From Lachnospiraceae bacterium (GTDB taxonomy: Bacteria > Bacillota > Clostridia > Lachnospirales > Lachnospiraceae): a stretch of 64,000 nt of DNA. Shown one piece after another: positions 27,901 to 34,881 of this stretch. The notes beneath the pieces are model-generated. The model made no database searches, was not told the origin of the DNA, and worked only from the letters and a program-made list of their open reading frames with translations. How positions within the stretch are numbered: position 1 is the stretch's first letter; each line of letters opens with the position of its first letter. The stretch lies in NCBI GenBank assembly GCA_024690605.1, contig JAILOV010000027.1:49037-113036 (forward strand). The letters are read 5' to 3'. The translations under genes and the position numbers were made by a program.

Positions 27901-28358
27901 TAAATGATCCGATGCTTTCCGGAGATTCCAATAAAATATCAGGTGATATCGAAACCGCCGTACGGAAAAGCCTGTCACTTTCCGGTATCGCGAACAGCGA
28001 CGGAGAGGTGCTGACGCTGATGGACAGCGACCTGGCGGGCGGCGGTTCCTCGGACATCCTGCCGGTGGGAATCAAAAAGGACGGCGATTTTACGGCGTCC
28101 TCCATCGTGCTGCCGACGGAGGGATTCACGGCGGCTTCGGAACATGTCGGTGCCACCATCCGTCAGATCGGCACGCGGATCCGCGCCGGAGAGATCGCCG
28201 CGTCACCATACCGATACAAAAAGAAGACTGCATGCGCCTTTTGTGCGTATCGGGGCGTGTGCGGCTTTGATCGCCAGCTCCCGGGATATTCGCTGAGGGA
28301 GCTGCCCTCCTTCGGTATCGGGGAAGCTCTGCAGCGGATACAGGAGGAAGGGACATGA
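24954..28358 (+). CDS. addB: Helicase-exonuclease AddAB, AddB subunit
   Basis: AddB is the second subunit of the double-strand-break resection enzyme that loads RecA. The 1134-residue protein has a P-loop at residues ~7-15 (GASGSGKST), an inactive helicase-like core, and a C-terminal RecB-type nuclease with VIDFKSGQ at ~930. The four-cysteine iron-sulphur staple is present: one Cys at ~783 (AGCPFS) and three at ~1091-1100 (CAFCAYRGVC). It overlaps addA by 4 bp. Four exact (25583, 25749, 27936) or near-exact copies of the dispersed palindrome lie inside it, making short AT-rich islands in otherwise GC-rich codons. Confidence 0.96.
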   Translation: MLRFCFGASGSGKSTRLYEEIIEESLRSPETSFFIVVPDQFTMQAQRDVVRLHPRHAILNIDVLSFSRLSHRIFDEVGGPNVPVLDDMGKTLVLRHVAGEIAEDLPVLGRRLTLPGFTDEVKSILSEFLQYRIGPEDLDLLIGACGLRGQLAARLKDLQTVYRAFLSYIEGHFVTAEETMTVLAGKVLQSDLLRDAVVVFDGFTGFTPIQYQVLSSILQVARQVTISLLMDPDEDPFSDPCGDSIFHLSRKTASDLIALCPDQRKITDDIIIKDRPVRRLMDNAPLAYLEKTLFRHTGGCFAGDTGGAIVLTEAGDPVRECEDCCIRIREFLRDDGTLRFEDIAVLCTDPETYAPLMEKEAADFAIPVWLDRTEKLKMNPLVECMESAMEIVRDRYSPAAVFRFLRCPLSGFSGDEVDRLQIHVEALGIRGKKSWEERFLRPYRTERDAEEQAALLQESDALRARLVELITPLASVETADVRSFSTALITLFDTLGVQEKLRLLAGEREAAGDEQGRREYEQIYGKVIALIDQMVSLLGDQRISIREYEEILRSGLEKITIGMLPGSIDRVVVGDMERTRLGEKKIVFLLGVNDSLLPKNDSGGGLLNEMDRRFLAMAGTGVELAPDAGQRLAFEREYLYMNLTKPSRSLLLSWSLTGLDGRSMRPADLVRQIRSLYPALPVSHPEDRSLLERIETRENAQALVAAQMRDYADARLDPDREREFLTLFGLLCGEAQERKERLFALADAAFFRYTPSPLTVRTSEQLYGEEQEGSVSRMELFAGCPFSHFVRYGLRLKEEDRFVLEPTDLGLIYHGALEGIDRKLRETGGSWRDLKPDIAGRYVHDWLADYAAQYRNNILLSNARYQYMTKRIERVLLRTVDTISYQIGKGSFDPAASEWEFREKEDAFVLRGRVDRVDICEQEGQRLFRVIDFKSGQRKFDPALFYYGLQLQLMLYLRAVAREEKQHHPGVSVIPAGVFYYRVNDPMLSGDSNKISGDIETAVRKSLSLSGIANSDGEVLTLMDSDLAGGGSSDILPVGIKKDGDFTASSIVLPTEGFTAASEHVGATIRQIGTRIRAGEIAASPYRYKKKTACAFCAYRGVCGFDRQLPGYSLRELPSFGIGEALQRIQEEGT
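25583..25596. repeat. Exact dispersed palindrome in addB
   Basis: ATATCA-AG-TGTTAT within addB, flanked by GC-rich codons. Confidence 0.8.
25749..25762. repeat. Exact dispersed palindrome in addB (second)
   Basis: ATAACA-GA-TGATAT within addB. A one-mismatch copy, ATAACA-AT-TGGTAT, lies at 26628-26641. Confidence 0.8.
27936..27949. repeat. Exact dispersed palindrome in addB (third)
   Basis: ATATCA-GG-TGATAT within addB. A diverged copy, GTAACG-CA-CGTTAT, lies at 27535-27548. Confidence 0.8.
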
Positions 28359-31300
28359 GCGGCGTGAAGTTTACCGACGAACAGCTGGCGGCAGTCGAGG
28401 CGAGAGACTGCGATCTGCTGGTCTCAGCCGCCGCGGGATCGGGCAAAACGGCGGTCCTGACAGAGAGGATCATCCGGTTGATCTCGGAGGGGGAGGATCC
28501 CTGTGACATCGACCGGATCCTGGTGGTGACCTTTACCCGCGCCGCGGCAGCCGGCATGCGGGAGCGTATCGCAAAGGCGCTCTCGGACCGGATCGGAGCC
28601 GATCCGGCAAATGTCCATCTGCGCCGTCAGGAAATGCTGCTCCCGCATGCCAAGATCATGACGATCGACGCGTTCTGTCAGTATCTTCTCCGCAACAATT
28701 TCGAATCGGTGGGGCTGGATCCCTCGTTTCGCGTGAGTGACGAGGGCGAGATGAAACTGTTGTGCGCCGAGACGCTGGGAGAGGTGCTGGAAGCGTGCTA
28801 CGCCGCTGCGGATGAGGAGGAGAACCGGGATTTTCTTCATTGCACGGAGGTGTTTTCCGTCGGAGCGACGGATGAGCAGCTGGAGGACGAGATCCTGAAA
28901 CTGTACCGTTTTTCCGAGAGCATGCCGTGGCCGGAACTCTGGCTGAAGGCACAGCGTGAAGCCCTGTGCAGTGGTCCGGAAAACAACGATCAGATATGGA
29001 TATCACTTGTTATTAAAAGAATCCGCAAGGTGTTCGACGGTGCGGCCGAGGCACTGCGGGAAGCGCTCGCGATCGTCCGGTCACCGGGCGGTCCCTGGAT
29101 GTATGAAGATACAATAACAGATGATATTAAAAAGATCACCGCGATCGCGGAAATGGAAGACTACCGGCAGATGCAGACGACTCTGTACGGGAACGGCGGG
29201 ATCGCATTCGGGCGTCTGTCCGTGAAGCGCGACGATGCGGTGGATCCGCGGAAGCGGGACCGGGTGAAGGAGATCCGGAATAAGATCAAAGACCTGCTGA
29301 AAAAAGATATCGATCGTTATTTTTCGGATCCGCCGGAGGAGATCCTGTCCCGGGAGAGGGAAGCGGACCGGGCACTCGCCGAGCTGATCCGGCTGGTGCT
29401 TCTGTTTCGCGCGCGTCTGAATGAAAAGAAACGGGAGAAGAATCTGATCGATTTTTCCGACATGGAGCATCTGGCTCTGCGTGTCCTTGCCGAAGAGCCC
29501 GCTTCTCTTTCGGAGACGACGCGGCCGACGGCGATCGCGGCGGAATACGCGGAATTTTTCCGGGAGATCATGATCGACGAGTATCAGGACAGCAATTTTG
29601 TTCAGGAGACGCTGCTGGGCGCGATCGCGCATTCGCTGCCCTCCTGCAGGCGCTTCATGGTCGGCGATGTGAAGCAGAGCATCTACCGCTTCCGCCTCGC
29701 GAGACCGGAGATCTTCATGGACAAGTTCGCCCGTTATGACCGGAGCGGCGCGTCGGACAAAAGACGGATCGATCTGCATCGCAATTTCCGCAGCAGGCGT
29801 CAGATCCTGGAGCTCGTCAATGAGATCTTTGCCGCTGTGATGCGCGCGGATATCGGCGGCGTTGACTATGATGATGACGCGATGCTCCGCGCCGGCGGTG
29901 AGTTTCCCGAGCCGGAGGAGGAGAGCAGTCTGACACCGGAACTCATGCTGCTTCTTCGGGATGATCCGGACATCGATGCCGATGACGGGGAAGAAGAGGA
30001 AGAGGGAGATCTGCCCGACGAGGAGAGCGGGGAATCCGTATCCGCCGAACAGGCGGAGGCGCAGATGATCGCCGACAGGATCCGGGAACTCCTGTCCTGC
30101 GGTGTCGTGCAGGACGGTGATAACGGTTTCCGGCGTGTGCGTTTCGGTGATATCGTGATCCTGCTGCGCGCGACGTCCGGTGTGGATGAGATCTACCGCG
30201 ATGTGCTGACGGCCAACGGGATCCCGGTTCATATCGAATCAAAGACGGGATATTTTCAGGCGCGGGAGGTGCGTGCACTGACGGATCTGCTGGCGGTCCT
30301 GGAGAATCCGCTGCGGGACATTCCCTTTGCCGGTGTGCTGCGGTCGCTGATCGGCGGGTTCACCGATGAGGAACTGGCACAGATCCGCACCTGTGATATG
30401 CGTCGCGGACACGCATTCTACGAAGCGTTCCTTAATACAATAACAAATGCTATGATTTCGGACACTCTGCGGGACAAGTGTCAGGCGTTCCTGCTCCGCC
30501 TGAAGAGCTGGCGGGAAGCGGCCGGAAGGATGCCGGTGGGAGAACTGCTGGACAGGATCCTCGCGGAGACCGGTTATATGGAGAGGATCGCGGCGATGCC
30601 AGCCGGTGCCAGAAGGCGTGCCAATGTGCGGATGCTCCTGATCCGGGCTGCCGAATTCGAGAGATCGGGCGGACACGGGATCGCGGGATTTGCGGCGCGC
30701 ATCGAACAGTACCGGCGGGTGGAGGTGGATTTCGGCGAGGCCAATGAACTGTCCGAGGACGCAGATCTGGTCCGCATCATGAGCATCCACAAAAGCAAAG
30801 GTCTTGAGTATCCGATCGTTTTTGCGGCCGGTCTGTCCCGCGCGTTCAATCGCATGGATGAGCGCGCGGCGGTCCTGGCGGATGAGACGGTCGGTCTGGG
30901 GAGTTTCGCGGTGGATCTGGAAAGACGGGTGAAGCAGTCATCCATGAAGCGCTTCGTGATCGCCGACAAGCTGCACGAGGAAAGCCTCGGCGAGGAACTC
31001 CGCGTGCTCTATGTGGCCATGACGAGGGCCAAAGAGAAACTGATCCTGACGGCCGGCGTAAACCATGACCGGGCGGCGTCGTTTTTTGACGCGTGTCGGG
31101 AGGCGGAAGCCGCGGGAAGACCATCGGCGGCGCTGTCTTATCTGCGACGTTCGAGGGCGACGAGCTTTGCCGACCTGCTGCTTGATGTGCTGCCGGCCTG
31201 CGTTTCCCCTTTTTCGGTGAAGACGGTGGAGAAAAACAGTCTGCTCATCGGCCGGCATGAGGAGGAAACCACCAAAAAACAGCGGAAAATAGCGCTGACC

Positions 31301-32113
31301 GAATCAGTCAACACAAATAATAACGATAGCTATTTTATGCAGAAAGTATTGGAAAAGCTCGATCATTCCTATGCGCACAGCGATCTGGCGCGTCTCTTTG
31401 TCAAGACGACAGTCACGGAACTCAAGGAACGGATCCTGGCGGAGGAAGGGGGACATCCGGGGGAAAACAAACTCTACGGGTCAACCGAAGAGACGGAGAT
31501 CGTGCCGATGTTCCTGCGGGAAGAAAAACCGATACGTGGTGCACAGCGTGGAACAGCCTATCACAAGGTGATGGAATTACTTGATGCGGAAATACTGGAT
31601 AATCAAGATATTCCAAATCATGATTTAATTATTAAAAATCGTAATACCGTCTATAAATGGATGAAAAAACGAGAACAAGACAGGCTGCCGAAGGGTGATG
31701 CGGATGTTGTCCGGCCGGAGGATGTGCTGACCTTTCTGACCTCCGGTCTGGGGCAGCGTTTCACGGAGGCCTTCCGGGGCGGCAGACTCTTCAGGGAAAA
31801 GCAGTTCATGATGAGTCTGGAGGCCCGGCGCGTTTCTCCGGAACTTCCCGCCGGCGAGACCGTACTTCTGCAGGGTGTGGTGGATGTCTGGTTCATCGAG
31901 GATAACGCGATCATTCTTCTGGATTACAAGACAGACCGCTTGGGCGGTGATGTCCGGGAACTGGCCGAAAAATACGGCGTACAGCTGGCACTGTACGCCG
32001 AGGCGCTCGAACGGATCACCGGTCTGCCCGTTAAGGAAAAGTGGATCTGGTCCTTTGCCGCGGGCTGTGCGGTTCCTGTTGATGCGGCTGTGACGGTCAG
32101 TCCTCCAAAATGA
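28355..32113 (+). CDS. addA: Helicase-exonuclease AddAB, AddA subunit
   Basis: AddA is a UvrD/RecB-type 3'-5' helicase with its own nuclease domain. In 1252 residues: Walker A AAAGSGKTAV at ~25-33, VVTFTRAAAAGMRERI-type motif Ia, DEYQDS (motif II) near 408, VGDVKQSIYRFR, VRIMSIHKSKGLE, VLYVAMTRAKEKL (motif VI), and the nuclease motif LLDYKTDR at ~1188. The segment at ~31560-31680 is clearly AT-richer than the rest. The gene carries exact palindromes at 29000 and 29114 and related ones at 29307 and 30440. The 3' end overlaps the convergent thiN gene by 17 bp. Confidence 0.97.
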   Translation: MSGVKFTDEQLAAVEARDCDLLVSAAAGSGKTAVLTERIIRLISEGEDPCDIDRILVVTFTRAAAAGMRERIAKALSDRIGADPANVHLRRQEMLLPHAKIMTIDAFCQYLLRNNFESVGLDPSFRVSDEGEMKLLCAETLGEVLEACYAAADEEENRDFLHCTEVFSVGATDEQLEDEILKLYRFSESMPWPELWLKAQREALCSGPENNDQIWISLVIKRIRKVFDGAAEALREALAIVRSPGGPWMYEDTITDDIKKITAIAEMEDYRQMQTTLYGNGGIAFGRLSVKRDDAVDPRKRDRVKEIRNKIKDLLKKDIDRYFSDPPEEILSREREADRALAELIRLVLLFRARLNEKKREKNLIDFSDMEHLALRVLAEEPASLSETTRPTAIAAEYAEFFREIMIDEYQDSNFVQETLLGAIAHSLPSCRRFMVGDVKQSIYRFRLARPEIFMDKFARYDRSGASDKRRIDLHRNFRSRRQILELVNEIFAAVMRADIGGVDYDDDAMLRAGGEFPEPEEESSLTPELMLLLRDDPDIDADDGEEEEEGDLPDEESGESVSAEQAEAQMIADRIRELLSCGVVQDGDNGFRRVRFGDIVILLRATSGVDEIYRDVLTANGIPVHIESKTGYFQAREVRALTDLLAVLENPLRDIPFAGVLRSLIGGFTDEELAQIRTCDMRRGHAFYEAFLNTITNAMISDTLRDKCQAFLLRLKSWREAAGRMPVGELLDRILAETGYMERIAAMPAGARRRANVRMLLIRAAEFERSGGHGIAGFAARIEQYRRVEVDFGEANELSEDADLVRIMSIHKSKGLEYPIVFAAGLSRAFNRMDERAAVLADETVGLGSFAVDLERRVKQSSMKRFVIADKLHEESLGEELRVLYVAMTRAKEKLILTAGVNHDRAASFFDACREAEAAGRPSAALSYLRRSRATSFADLLLDVLPACVSPFSVKTVEKNSLLIGRHEEETTKKQRKIALTESVNTNNNDSYFMQKVLEKLDHSYAHSDLARLFVKTTVTELKERILAEEGGHPGENKLYGSTEETEIVPMFLREEKPIRGAQRGTAYHKVMELLDAEILDNQDIPNHDLIIKNRNTVYKWMKKREQDRLPKGDADVVRPEDVLTFLTSGLGQRFTEAFRGGRLFREKQFMMSLEARRVSPELPAGETVLLQGVVDVWFIEDNAIILLDYKTDRLGGDVRELAEKYGVQLALYAEALERITGLPVKEKWIWSFAAGCAVPVDAAVTVSPPK
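29000..29013. repeat. Exact dispersed palindrome in addA
   Basis: ATATCA-CT-TGTTAT within addA, 114 bp from the next exact copy. Confidence 0.8.
29114..29127. repeat. Exact dispersed palindrome in addA (second)
   Basis: ATAACA-GA-TGATAT within addA. Related copies are ATATCG-AT-CGTTAT at 29307-29320 and ATAACA-AA-TGCTAT at 30440-30453. Confidence 0.8.
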
Positions 32114-32729
32114 TCAGCACCTCACCCTCATGGATGAGGATCTCTGCTTCCTCACCGATAAAATGATTGCTCACACCCAGCGGAAAGGATCTGAGGAGCG
32201 TTCCTTTATCAAGCGTGTAATACAGCCCGCGGAGTGTGACGACGGAGCGGTCCGTAAGAGAGAATACGGACAGCGAGCCGTCGGTTCTCTTTTCAAAACG
32301 CGTCGTTGAACCTGCGTTGCCAAGCAGGATCCTTGTCTTCCCCTGCACGATCTCCCCTTCCCCTCCAAGATCGCGGATCATGGTCAGAAGCTGGATATTG
32401 GCGAACGTGTGAGAAATGCGATGCCCGCCGAGACCGCCGTAGATCCGGAAGCGGCGATATCCGCGCCGGATGCCCTCTCTGACGGCAAACACCGTATCCG
32501 TATCATCCTTATCCACCGGCAGGAGGATCCGCTCGATGTCCTCCGGAATGCTGTCTTCGCGCATGGAATCGAAATCACCGATGATGAGGGCGGGACGCTG
32601 ACCGGCCGCGCGCAGGTGCAGATATCCCGCGTCGGCGGCACACAGGAAGTCTTCATCGGAAAGCGCGACCGGGAGATCGCCTTCACGGAGGTCCCCCGCG
32701 CTCACGATATGGAAGATTCCGTTCTTCAC
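32097..32729 (-). CDS. thiN: Thiamine pyrophosphokinase
   Basis: Transfers pyrophosphate from ATP to thiamine to give TPP, the active cofactor. The 210-residue protein has the family motifs AADAGYLHL, IIGDFDSM, the acidic DKDDTDT run and YGGLGGHRISHTFANI in the N-terminal catalytic domain, and a C-terminal beta sandwich that binds thiamine (GVSNHF). Its start overlaps the stop of thiT by 4 bp, so importer and kinase are made together under the TPP riboswitch. Confidence 0.93.
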   Translation of the reverse strand: MKNGIFHIVSAGDLREGDLPVALSDEDFLCAADAGYLHLRAAGQRPALIIGDFDSMREDSIPEDIERILLPVDKDDTDTVFAVREGIRRGYRRFRIYGGLGGHRISHTFANIQLLTMIRDLGGEGEIVQGKTRILLGNAGSTTRFEKRTDGSLSVFSLTDRSVVTLRGLYYTLDKGTLLRSFPLGVSNHFIGEEAEILIHEGEVLIILED

Positions 32730-33553
32730 GCTTTCTGTTCTCCCTGTTTTTTTCCTGCCATAAAATGCAGGATGAGGAAGAGCAGGATGCCGGCTACCGT
32801 CACGATCCCGACAAGCGGCCAGTTTACCTGCGAGAGTCCCGTGATATCAAATTCTCCCGTTTCCCCGTTCTGAAGCCTGGAGAACACGAAAAGCGCGTCC
32901 AGGATCGCGGCAGCCGCGAGCAGCAGCCCGCCGATCCATTGCATTATGCGTCCCTTATCCGCGCGATCCCTGCGGAAGGTGGTGATCTGATCACTGCCGA
33001 AATCGATCACCGTACCGATGTAATAGGCAAGGACGGCGGTGACGATGGTCTCGGGGATCATGTAGGTCGCGTTGTAGCCGAAGGAGAACAGGAGAGCAGC
33101 CTGTGTGGGGATGGAGAGACCCGCCCAGACAGTAGCGCCGGAAATCACATGACACACATACCGCAGCGCGCAAACAAACAACGTTCCGGAAAGGAGAGCC
33201 GCGGGCTGGCTGAGTCTGTTCCTGAAAAGACCGCCCAGACCGGTGATCGTGAAGGCTGCGATGTAGTCGAGCAGGATCACGGCCAGGATGGACTGCCAGG
33301 TCGTCACAAAGGACAGAACATTGATCCCCAGGAGCTGCTGGGCCACACCGAAGACAAACCCGGTCAGCAGACCCCACTTCCATCCGTTGCGGTAGGCGAT
33401 GATGATCACCGGCAGCATACAGCCGATGGTCACGGAACCGCCGTAGGGAAGATCCACCAGTTTGATCAGCGACAGGATGATGGCGATCGCCACCATGAGA
33501 GCAGATTCCACCAGCTTTTTGGAAGCACTCCTGCTTTGTCCGTTTGTTGACAT
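32726..33553 (-). CDS. thiT: ECF-type thiamine transporter substrate-binding subunit ThiT
   Basis: The 275-residue membrane protein has six helices in the ThiT/YuaJ core (residues ~12-190), with SALMVAIAIILSLIK at the start, and a C-terminal extension with extra hydrophobic segments at ~215-270 beyond the usual ~190 residues. ThiT binds thiamine and uses a shared ECF energising module, not encoded here. ATG 33553 is chosen because an AAAGGAGG site lies 6 bases upstream; this site is part of the regulatory hairpin described separately. The long in-frame extension to 33580 runs into that hairpin and is rejected. Confidence 0.88.
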   Translation of the reverse strand: MSTNGQSRSASKKLVESALMVAIAIILSLIKLVDLPYGGSVTIGCMLPVIIIAYRNGWKWGLLTGFVFGVAQQLLGINVLSFVTTWQSILAVILLDYIAAFTITGLGGLFRNRLSQPAALLSGTLFVCALRYVCHVISGATVWAGLSIPTQAALLFSFGYNATYMIPETIVTAVLAYYIGTVIDFGSDQITTFRRDRADKGRIMQWIGGLLLAAAAILDALFVFSRLQNGETGEFDITGLSQVNWPLVGIVTVAGILLFLILHFMAGKKQGEQKA

Positions 33554-33585
33554 AAAAAACCTCCTTTGTCTGTGTGCCAAAGGAG
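33554..33585 (-). terminator. Riboswitch expression platform: terminator hairpin that also buries the thiT ribosome site
   Basis: In RNA sense, CUCCUUUG (33585-33578), a 9-base loop and CAAAGGAG (33568-33561) form an 8-bp stem followed by G and six U directly before ATG 33553. The 3' arm of the stem is the Shine-Dalgarno sequence itself. The same hairpin could therefore stop transcription and block translation when TPP is bound. Confidence 0.7.
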
Positions 33586-33612
33586 ATTTCTAACATAACA
33601 ACCGCTATGAAA

Positions 33613-33728
33613 TCCGCCTCCCTACGCCGGTATTATCTGGTTCAGGTAATAAGGGTCTGGCAGCAACGGACACTTTGTGAATCAGAAAGCCCGAAAATCC
33701 GCCATCTCAGCGACGCTCCCCTGGCAAA
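33613..33728 (-). promoter_or_regulatory. TPP riboswitch (THI element)
   Basis: In RNA sense the element has the conserved AGGGGAGC, GCUGAGAUGGCGGA, ACCCUUA, ACCUGAACCAG and UAAUACCGGCGUAGGGAGG blocks in order. These are the P2, J and P4/P5 signatures of TPP riboswitches. A variable arm (33645-33690) lies between the halves. It controls thiT-thiN, and ligand binding should switch expression off. Confidence 0.95.
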
Positions 33729-33801
33729 TATTTAGTTGCGACTTAATAAACAATCAAAAACATGTGTTATTTTTACATGCTTTTATTCGTCTTATAACAG
33801 A

Positions 33802-34809
33802 TCAGAGAAGATGCAGTCCCTTCTTTTCAGCATCTTCCATGATATCGGCCGGCCACAGAGAGCTCTGCACCTCACCGATGTGCGCCTTGCGCAGGAAGAA
33901 CAGACACAGGCGCGACTGTCCGATCCCGCCGCCGATCGTGAGCGGCAGCCTGTCCTCAAGGATCCCTTTCTGGAAAGGAAGGGCGGCGCGCTCCTCACAG
34001 CCGGCTTTCTTTAGCTGCTCGGTGAGGGAGGCGCTGTCGACACGGATGCCCATGGAAGAGAGCTCCAGTGCGATATCAAGGACCGGATAGTAGACGATGA
34101 TGTCGCCGTTCAGCGCCCAGTCGTCATAGTCGGGCGCGCGGCCGTCATGCCGGACGCCGGATTCCAGCAGATCGCCGATCTGCATGATGCAGACGGCGCC
34201 TTTGGCCTTGGCGATGTAATACTCCCGTTCCTTGGGCGTGTTGTCGGGGAACATGTCCTCGAGCTCCTGCGAGGTGATGAAGAAGATATCATGCGGCAGG
34301 ATCTCTTCGATGTAGTCGTAGTGGATCGACATGAACTTCTCGGTTTTGCGCAGGACCTTGTATATGGTGCGCACGGTCTCCTGCAGATAATCGAGTGTCC
34401 GGTCCTCTCTGCGGATGATGCGTTCCCAGTCCCACTGGTCGACATAAACTGAATGAAGATTGTCCGTCATCTCATCGCGCCGGATCGCGTTCATGTCGGT
34501 GTAGAGCCCCTCTCCGACGGAAAAGCCGTAGGCCTGCAGCGCGTAGCGCTTCCATTTGGCCAGCGATTGCACGATCTGTGCTTCGCGCTCGCCGTCGGCG
34601 ACGGTAAAGGAAACGGGGCGCTCGACGCCGTTCAGATCATCATTCAGACCGCTCGCCGGATCGACGAACAGAGGCGCCGTCACGCGCAGGAGTCCCATAC
34701 GCTCGGCGAACAGATCCTGGAAGAAGTCCTTGACCGTCTTGATGGCGATCTGTGTGTCATGAACGGAGAGCGCAGACTGATAGTCGGTGGGAATTTTCAG
34801 GTTGCTCAT
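33802..34809 (-). CDS. asnA: Aspartate-ammonia ligase
   Basis: Makes asparagine from aspartate, ammonia and ATP (AMP-forming), with a fold related to class II tRNA synthetases. The 335 residues match the usual AsnA length. Recognisable parts are [45 protein letters not shown] and [11 protein letters not shown] in the N-terminal half and [14 protein letters not shown] near the end. A GAGGAAA ribosome site precedes the ATG. The gene is divergent from the helicase gene. No terminator is obvious at its 3' end before the riboswitch. Confidence 0.96.
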   Translation of the reverse strand: MSNLKIPTDYQSALSVHDTQIAIKTVKDFFQDLFAERMGLLRVTAPLFVDPASGLNDDLNGVERPVSFTVADGEREAQIVQSLAKWKRYALQAYGFSVGEGLYTDMNAIRRDEMTDNLHSVYVDQWDWERIIRREDRTLDYLQETVRTIYKVLRKTEKFMSIHYDYIEEILPHDIFFITSQELEDMFPDNTPKEREYYIAKAKGAVCIMQIGDLLESGVRHDGRAPDYDDWALNGDIIVYYPVLDIALELSSMGIRVDSASLTEQLKKAGCEERAALPFQKGILEDRLPLTIGGGIGQSRLCLFFLRKAHIGEVQSSLWPADIMEDAEKKGLHLL

Positions 34810-34866
34810 AGGTTTTCCTCACACTTTCTGTAATGTCATACCCTACTATTTAACTCTTTTTTGTTT

Positions 34867-34872
34867 TATAAT
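34867..34872 (+). promoter_or_regulatory. -10 box of a near-leaderless promoter
   Basis: A perfect TATAAT lies 9 bases before ATG 34882, so the transcript should start about 3 bases before the codon. I see no convincing -35 box at the standard distance, and no ribosome site fits between. Confidence 0.45.
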
Positions 34873-34881
34873 GCAAGCACT

